Shown here: positions 57,581-64,000 of the stretch, in pieces
Layout of the letters: every line of letters begins with the position of its first letter
How positions within the stretch are numbered: position 1 is the first letter of the stretch
DNA from: Puccinellia tenuiflora
Lineage: Eukaryota; Streptophyta; Magnoliopsida; Poales; Poaceae
Assembly: GCA_012064385.1 (NCBI GenBank)
Contig: QRDG01000238.1
Location: forward strand, 310,001 to 374,000
DNA: 64,000 nt
Direction of reading: 5' to 3'
The notes under the pieces: model-generated
Told to the model about the DNA's origin: nothing
The model's database searches: none
What the model saw: only the letters and a program-made list of their open reading frames with translations
Position numbers and translations under genes: made by a program

Positions 57581-60063
57581 GAGCATCTCCATCAGGGGTC
57601 GCAATAGTCCCTCCATTACGGCTCCGGATAAAAAAACATGCCACACCGGGGGTCGTAAAGGCTTTGTCCGGCCCGAAACCTGTCCGGCACCGCCAACAGG
57701 ACCTCCAAAGTTGGGGCTGCCTTCCCAGTGCCGGACACTGTCCGGCCCGAGCCTCCGACAGATATGGACCGCCCGTCAGCCACACGAAACGAATGGCGGG
57801 AACTTTCTCCCTACATTGTTGCGCCGGCCGCCAAATCTTGGAATTCTTCCCTCCATTCTCACAAATCTCTCCCCTTCTACCTCGCCCCCCGCCGTCGCCG
57901 CCCACCCGTACTCCTTGCTCGTCCCTCCGCCGGCGCATTCATCGCGTCCAATAGCCGGCAACGATGGCTCCGAAGCCGGCGGGAATGGGTCTGAGAAAGC
58001 CCACCCATAGCAAAGACGGCAAGGAAAAGGGTACGAGGGTCGTGCCGATGAAGCCACCGGTGATGAAGGCGGAAGAAGTGGAGCCGCCGGTGATCCGCCC
58101 ACAAGAAGAAGCGGATCGGGCGGTGGCGTCCCGGTTACGAGCTGACCGGCGACAGCGGGCGAAATTGAGGATAGCGCAGGGCCTCGCCGTCCAATCTTTA
58201 GGCGGCATGAGCCAAGGGAGCTCGTCGTCTCGCCCTCCTCGGGGATCGTCGTCGCCGTCTTCCCCGACCTACTTCAACGATCCATCGTTGTCGGCGTTCC
58301 AGTAATCGTGCTTCTCCTCTTCGCCGGACGAGGACAACGAAAGCCGAGGCATCGACCTCGACCAGGACGCCCACTTCAGCGACTCGCCTGTGCTTCGTCG
58401 AACTGCAGGCGCCGCGGCCGTGGCGCCGACGCAGCTGTTCACCGATGAAGATACCGACGCCGCGTACGTGCTCAACGGAATGGCGAGTGGCAAGGTACGC
58501 TTCGAAATGTGCATTTATAGATGTTGCCGGTAGTTTGAATTGTGCATTTATTGATGTCGCCGTTAGTTTGAATTGTGCATTTCATAATATTCAAAAACTA
58601 GGACGCAATGAACGATATGATCCATGGCCCGACCCCTCTAGTCGACCTCAACCAGGACGATTACGAACAGGGCGGCGAGGAGGGGGAGGGAGGAGGAGGA
58701 GGAGGAGGAGTGCGGGGAGGGGGAGGAGGAGAGCCAGTTTGTGCACGATGTTGAAAACGGCGACGATATCAAGCTGTCGAAGGGCAATAGAGGCAAGACA
58801 TAGAGGGTAAAGGAGGACGAGGCTTTGTGTGTGACATGGATGGGTGTAAGCCAGGACGTCATCATCGGTGCCGGGCAAAATAGCAATTCCTATTGGACCC
58901 GCATTCACAAGGACTTCCTCGAGAGGACGAAGTACCCGCCACTCAATGTGCCTCCGGTTCGCAATCGGAATGCTATAGAGAAGCGGTGGGGGTCCATCCG
59001 AGAGGGTGTCAACCGGTTCCATGGGGTTTTTGATCAAGTGAAGGCAAGAAACGAGAGCGGCCACAACCAAGTCGATGTGGTAAAAGATGATACATCAAAA
59101 ACTCCCTTCTTTTTTGGCATGCACCAAAGTTTAAATTGTTCGACTAACATGTATCTTTTAATCTAGTTGAAGGAAGCTATCACGATGCATCAAGAGTTGT
59201 ACAAAAATAAGCCATTCAAATTCATGCATTGTTGGCAGTTGCTTCAAGATTGTCAAAAATGGGCTATAATGCGTACGTACATTGGCAAAGGTGTCCTCGA
59301 CGAAACCCAGATGCCGGGGTCCGGGCCAACCTCTCAGCCAATTGGGAACAAGAAGGCAAAGACGGCGGCACACAAGGCCGGTGCATCTACCGCCCTACAC
59401 GAGGAAATTGCCACGTTCATAGCCAAATCCACCATTCTCAAAGAGAAGATGCACAAGACAACAACCAAAGGTGGAATATGTACTACACCGTGCAAGGCCA
59501 CAAGATGAAGGAGATGCAAGAAATAAGGGGGGTGAAAAGATGAAGGTGAAGGAGATGCAAGAAGCCCGGGAGCTCAAGATCATGCCCACGGACACGTCAA
59601 ACATGCCGGCGGATCGCAAAGAGTACTTTTCCCAGGAGGTGGCGCGCATCATGAATGTGAGGAAACAAATGGCTGAGGACGCCAACACCCAGGAGGGATG
59701 ATTTGGTCGCCGTGCCGAGGTCTAGTCATATTTTGTTGATCGTGCCTGTGTTGGCCGGTTTGAACTATTTGGCTGTGCCTGTGTTGGCCGGTGAGAAACT
59801 ACCTGGCTGTGCCTGTGTTGGCCGGCCGATGCAACTACCTGGCCGTGCCTGTGTTGGCCGGCCGGTGAAACTACATGGCCTGTGTTAGCCGAGTGGCAAT
59901 TGTATATTTTGGGTTGATGGTTATTTGTGTTTGGAGATTCCTTTAGGAGGTGTCGGTGGGGGAGGGGAAAATAAAAACGTCAGACATGTGTCCGGCACCC
60001 CGCAATTGGGCCTCCAAACGCGTGGTGTCGGACACAATTTAGGCACCCCCGGTGGAGATGCTC
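57581..60063 (+). mobile_element. Harbinger-like element carrying only ORF1
   Basis: The ends GAGCATCTCCATC and GGTGGAGATGCTC are inverted and flanked by TCA (57578-57580 and 60064-60066). Inside are an ORF1-like pseudogene and a short TGCCTGTGTTGGCCGG tandem repeat (59743-59860). No DDE transposase frame was found. Confidence 0.75.
57964..59701 (+). pseudogene. Harbinger ORF1: Myb/SANT-like with NAM-associated C-terminus, degenerate
   Basis: Starts MAPKPAGMGLRKPTHSKDGK with a basic helical part (RLRADRRQRAKLRIAQGLA) that stops at 58303-58305. A further exon-like region (about 58310-58495) reads on in frame after that stop. Then 58825-59085 encodes MCVTWMGVSQDVIIGAGQ, YWTRIHKDFLERT and NRNAIEKRWGSIREGVNRFH, the Myb/trihelix-like DNA-binding region. 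59167-59360 gives KPFKFMHCWQLLQDCQKW, and 59540-59701 gives MKVKEMQEARELKIMPTDTS. This is the plant family often annotated as NAM-associated or glutathione S-transferase T3-like. Several frame changes make it non-functional. In Harbinger systems ORF1 assists the DDE nuclease. Confidence 0.7.
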
Positions 60064-60106
60064 TCACGGCCTGCATTATGGCCGTCGAATCGTGAGCGTC
60101 CGCTAG

Positions 60107-60909
60107 AGCATCTCCACTAGACCCTCTCCATCGGAGCGTCTATTTTGTGTCCGACACTCTCCAAGTTTTATCCGTTTTGAAGGGTGTCGAACACTTGTCT
60201 GATCATTTTCTTTTTCTTGCCTCGCACATTTTCACCCCCAAACGGCGGACCAAAAGTAAATTTTCAAATATTTCGATACAACTTGAAGTTCGGATACAAA
60301 CTTGATTGAACAAAATAGAAACTAATAAATTCTAAATCTAAACCCTAAACCTAAGCCTATTTCATTCTACTCTAGTATTTCAGCCTCGATGCAAGGTTAT
60401 CCACGGAGTAAAGCCAGAATTCCGACCCTTTCCCAACGGACTGTTCAAGCTACTATGTGCATATGTTGATGGCGGAACTGGCTGACGACAAGCTCACCGG
60501 CCGTCCGCCCCGCGCCAGATGCATATATCTCTAGTCAGTCAAGGGGCCGTTCACGGGCAACGTCGATATCAATGATCGACGTAATGTGTGGAGAAAGATT
60601 TCCGTGACCAGGATCTTGAAAGTCCTAATTCTAGCTGGAATCGATATCAATGACCAACGCAACTTGGTGGCGGCAGAGGTGGCTCCTCCTCATCGGACAC
60701 CTCGTCAGGCGGCTCGTGGTCGGTGCCGGCGGTGGAGAAGATGTGGAGGCGGGTCTCCACCATTGGGTCCGAGTAGGGCATCGACGCGTTGAACTGCGGT
60801 AGAGGTCGCTCCTCCCCTGGTGTTGTGAATGCCTTTGTTGCGTAGATTATAGGGATGGTTCACCGGCGGGCGAGATCGTTTCCTGCGGGTAGGTGCCGTG
60901 ATTGGCGAG
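60107..60909. mobile_element. left part of another Harbinger-like element, cut by the assembly gap
   Basis: GAGCATCTCCACTAGACCC near 60107 resembles the ends at 57581 and 51652, and phrases such as GTGTCCGACACTCTCC are shared. The other end would lie in or beyond the gap, so extent and class are uncertain. The short open frames here show no clear domain. Confidence 0.45.
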
Positions 60910-61730
60910 NNNNNNNNNNNNNNNNNNNNNNNNNNNNNNNNNNNNNNNNNNNNNNNNNNNNNNNNNNNNNNNNNNNNNNNNNNNNNNNNNNNNNNNNNNN
61001 NNNNNNNNNNNNNNNNNNNNNNNNNNNNNNNNNNNNNNNNNNNNNNNNNNNNNNNNNNNNNNNNNNNNNNNNNNNNNNNNNNNNNNNNNNNNNNNNNNNN
61101 NNNNNNNNNNNNNNNNNNNNNNNNNNNNNNNNNNNNNNNNNNNNNNNNNNNNNNNNNNNNNNNNNNNNNNNNNNNNNNNNNNNNNNNNNNNNNNNNNNNN
61201 NNNNNNNNNNNNNNNNNNNNNNNNNNNNNNNNNNNNNNNNNNNNNNNNNNNNNNNNNNNNNNNNNNNNNNNNNNNNNNNNNNNNNNNNNNNNNNNNNNNN
61301 NNNNNNNNNNNNNNNNNNNNNNNNNNNNNNNNNNNNNNNNNNNNNNNNNNNNNNNNNNNNNNNNNNNNNNNNNNNNNNNNNNNNNNNNNNNNNNNNNNNN
61401 NNNNNNNNNNNNNNNNNNNNNNNNNNNNNNNNNNNNNNNNNNNNNNNNNNNNNNNNNNNNNNNNNNNNNNNNNNNNNNNNNNNNNNNNNNNNNNNNNNNN
61501 NNNNNNNNNNNNNNNNNNNNNNNNNNNNNNNNNNNNNNNNNNNNNNNNNNNNNNNNNNNNNNNNNNNNNNNNNNNNNNNNNNNNNNNNNNNNNNNNNNNN
61601 NNNNNNNNNNNNNNNNNNNNNNNNNNNNNNNNNNNNNNNNNNNNNNNNNNNNNNNNNNNNNNNNNNNNNNNNNNNNNNNNNNNNNNNNNNNNNNNNNNNN
61701 NNNNNNNNNNNNNNNNNNNNNNNNNNNNNN
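60910..61730. other. assembly gap (821 N)
   Basis: Unsequenced bases. Open frames spanning it are artefacts. Confidence 1.
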
Positions 61731-61760
61731 TTGCTAAATATAAATCGACTGAACAATTAA

Positions 61761-63165
61761 GGGTGTGTTTGGTTGGGATTTTTGGACCAGATTCACTGCC
61801 AGGAAGCTGGAATCCCAACCAAACGGATACCAGGCCGAAGCAGATTCTTGAAACGCAGCAATTTTCGTAGTGCAAACTAAAAGTTGGTTGGACCCCAGAT
61901 TTCACTGCGTTGCGTTGAGGAGAAATTTGGAAATTACATCCCATGCCACCGCAAAGTGGAAAATGACCGGTTCGTGCTCCTTCTTTACGCAATCCTCCTC
62001 CCTTACGTCTCTTTCCTCAATCCTCCTCCCCTATGTCTCTTTTTCCCCAAGACTCGCACCAGGAAGGAACAGAGGCCGATTTGGGTTCCCGTCGCTGGCC
62101 TATTCCGGCGACCTCCGGCGGCGCACCGGCCGGGAATGGAGTCCCTCCGTCCACCGCTCCTAGTCCCCTGCTAGACCGGACAAATCGTCTACCCGACACC
62201 AAGATCCAGCCCTCAGCCCGCCGCCGCCTCCATAGCTCGGTTTGTTGTGTCACTGCCTCCAGCAACGACTCCAGACGCCTCCAGGAACGAAGCCAGACGC
62301 TGGCCGGCCGGTGGTATGATTCACGCTACTATCTCCCTTCCTTACTCCTCCCTCCCGTGCCCTTACTGTATGTCAGTTTCTTTTTCTTTTCATCACCGAT
62401 GCCATGCAATTGGTCTGTGCAATTTGTGCAGTTGTATGTGAAATTGGTCTATGCAATACAGCCGTGATTATATTGTGTAAATGGTTCGTGCAAATTGTCT
62501 TTTTTTTTATTTAAATTGGCCGGTGCAAATTGTCTATGTAGGGAGATGTATGCTTGCAAGGTGTTTGTGAAAATGTTTATAAGAGAGGCACGATTGTTCT
62601 GTAATCTGTTGATGTTATGTAGCGTTAACAGTATTTTACAGCATATGATTTCATGATATTGTTGCATATTAGCTGAAGTAGTTGACCTTTGTTTGATGAA
62701 AGTATTAGGCGGGACAAGCAGCGTCACGACCGCAAGGAGATGGCATTCCAAAGGAGAGGATACCACATGGTTTGTTTATTGCGAGAGCGACCTAGAGGAT
62801 AGTTATGCCGATGACAAATATCATATTCTAAACCAAGTCTTTTGTGTAATATATATGTCTTTGAGATAAATTTTGGCATCACGTTCTATTTCGAGTTGCA
62901 ATATGTATAAATATTAATAAATGAAATTTTCTTCCAAAATGGTCAAGTTTGAATGTTTACCAGTGTACAAATTATTGTTCTACAATCAATTAGCATATAC
63001 ATAGTCTTGAGGCCCACATGGGCGTTACAGACATTTCTCATCGAATCCGCAGTTGTTTAAACAAACATCTTTCAGCTTCCACACAGTTGTTAGCTCACAG
63101 CAGCTTTTTCACAGCAGATTCGTCACAGCTGATTTTAGGAATCTACAGCTCAACCAAACACACCC
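61761..63165. mobile_element. PIF/Harbinger-like element with GGGTGTGTTTGGTT ends
   Basis: The termini GGGTGTGTTTGGTT and AACCAAACACACCC are perfect inverted repeats flanked by TAA (61758-61760 and 63166-63168). The 1.4 kb interior has a GC-rich patch (62040-62320) that could be a captured first exon, followed by AT-rich sequence. No transposase was recognised. Confidence 0.82.
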
Positions 63166-63250
63166 TAAGCTAAAACTCAGTCAAGTCTTGAACTGTTGGA
63201 CTGTATCATGATTTGTGTTGACTCGAGAGTTGCAAATGGATTACGACTTA

Positions 63251-63950
63251 GAGCAACTCCAGCCGTCCCCTCACGAAGCCCCCCCGGACAATTTTCGACG
63301 CCGGCGGTCCATTATCCCCGTAATCGCGCCCCCAAGATCCCCCCTAAGGCCTCGTTTTTCGCCGGATTTGGGCCAAATTTTATCCGGCGTCCCAGGCCGA
63401 ACCCAGCGCGCTGGGTTCGGCCTGGGGACGCCAGCGAAAGGGGAAAACCGCGCGGGCCACCCCTGTCGGCGAGAGAACGCACCTTTCCACCAACAGATTC
63501 GTCCTTTCCTCCTCTCCTTCTCCCCGTCGCCGGCACGACTCCTCCCTTCCGTTGTGAGCTCGCCACCAAAACCACCGCCAACCACCGCGACGACACCCTC
63601 TGCCGTATCCCCCCTCCCCGCCCTATCTGCCTCCACCCCTGTAATTTGATTTTAAAAACTTGTTTTAAATTTTATGATTTGTTAAACAATTTGTAATAAT
63701 TTTTCTGTCGAATTATTTGATACAAATGATAAATTTGCTTTAAAAACAATGGATTTACTAGTAAAATGGGGTTCTATGATTATTTTCGCCGGAAAACGCC
63801 GGAAAACGCCGGGTTGGGGGGCGACACGGCTGGGAATCGGGCTGCCCCCACGCCGTTTTTTTTTCACCGGTGCCCCCCCCCCCCAGCAGGCCCAAAAAAT
63901 CGCCGGCAATTCGGCCCTGGGGGGGGGGGGGGCAACGGCTGGAGTTGCTC
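63251..63950. mobile_element. PIF/Harbinger-like MITE with GAGCAACTCCAGCCG ends
   Basis: The ends GAGCAACTCCAGCCG and its near-complement (CGGCTGGAGTTGCTC) are flanked by TTA (63248-63250 and 63951-63953). The 700-bp interior is GC-rich at both sides and holds C and G runs at about 63872-63884 and 63919-63932. The open frames are composition-driven and show no domain. Confidence 0.85.
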
Positions 63951-64000
63951 TTAGATTTTCTCAATTTCATACGGGTTGTAACTGAATTTTTTCTAGTTAA

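Noticed and set aside
60847..61992. Very long open frames across 60910-61730 on both strands
   Set aside because: They consist almost wholly of N bases and are gap artefacts.
1..64000. Full tRNA or rRNA genes
   Set aside because: No complete cloverleaf or rRNA core was seen. The only pol III box signals belong to the two SINEs.

Overview
The window reads as nuclear DNA of a grass, most likely a Pooideae/Triticeae species. The reasons are intron-rich plant genes, a DUF1719 gene of the grass type, dense small DNA transposons (PIF/Harbinger, Stowaway, MULE), tRNA-derived SINEs and L1-type LINEs. There is one assembly gap of 821 N (60910-61730). Only three host genes are well supported. The rest is transposon-derived or unassigned.

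Layout: 1-4.7 kb holds a PIF/Harbinger derivative (1413-2559) and a single-exon DUF1719/Rx-N-like gene (2843-3709, +). 4.8-11.8 kb is a complete 13-exon DXO1/Rai1-type RNA 5'-end processing enzyme gene (minus strand, 516 aa when spliced), with a second Harbinger copy in intron 10. 11.8-19.2 kb is a repeat-rich divergent intergenic region: GC-rich retroposon-like units, a LINE fragment, and a tandem duplication of which one copy holds a MULE-type foldback MITE. 19.24-31.6 kb is a complete 15-exon KEEP ON GOING (KEG) gene (plus strand, 1646 aa when spliced: RING, kinase-like, ankyrin, HERC2-like repeats). Its introns hold tandem repeats and a SINE with a perfect 21-bp target duplication.

31.6-64 kb has no intact host gene that I can recognise. 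It holds MITEs, some nested. It holds two copies of a ~0.9 kb segment, each interrupted by a different 5'-truncated LINE in opposite orientation. A full-length 5.9 kb MULE (40357-46277; 9-bp TSD, ~220-bp TIRs) carries an intact zf-GRF/coiled-coil gene convergent with a broken MURA transposase, with a hairpin-forming 62-bp tandem array between them. That MULE sits next to, and probably inside, a remnant of a second MULE that also carries a plant-mobile-domain pseudogene. A four-LTR mosaic TRIM (48297-49307) is inserted in a MITE. An AT-rich satellite-like array hosts a 94-bp Stowaway and a SINE. Several Harbinger-like elements follow, one of them carrying only a Myb/NAM-associated ORF1.

The two large host genes are housekeeping or signalling genes (RNA 5'-end quality control; ubiquitin ligase of ABA signalling and trafficking). 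They are divergently oriented ~7.4 kb apart and nothing suggests they act together. The most unusual structures are the mosaic TRIM and the GRF-bearing MULE with its intergenic hairpin array. All gene models were built by eye from splice signals, reading frame and remembered family sequence. No database search was possible.
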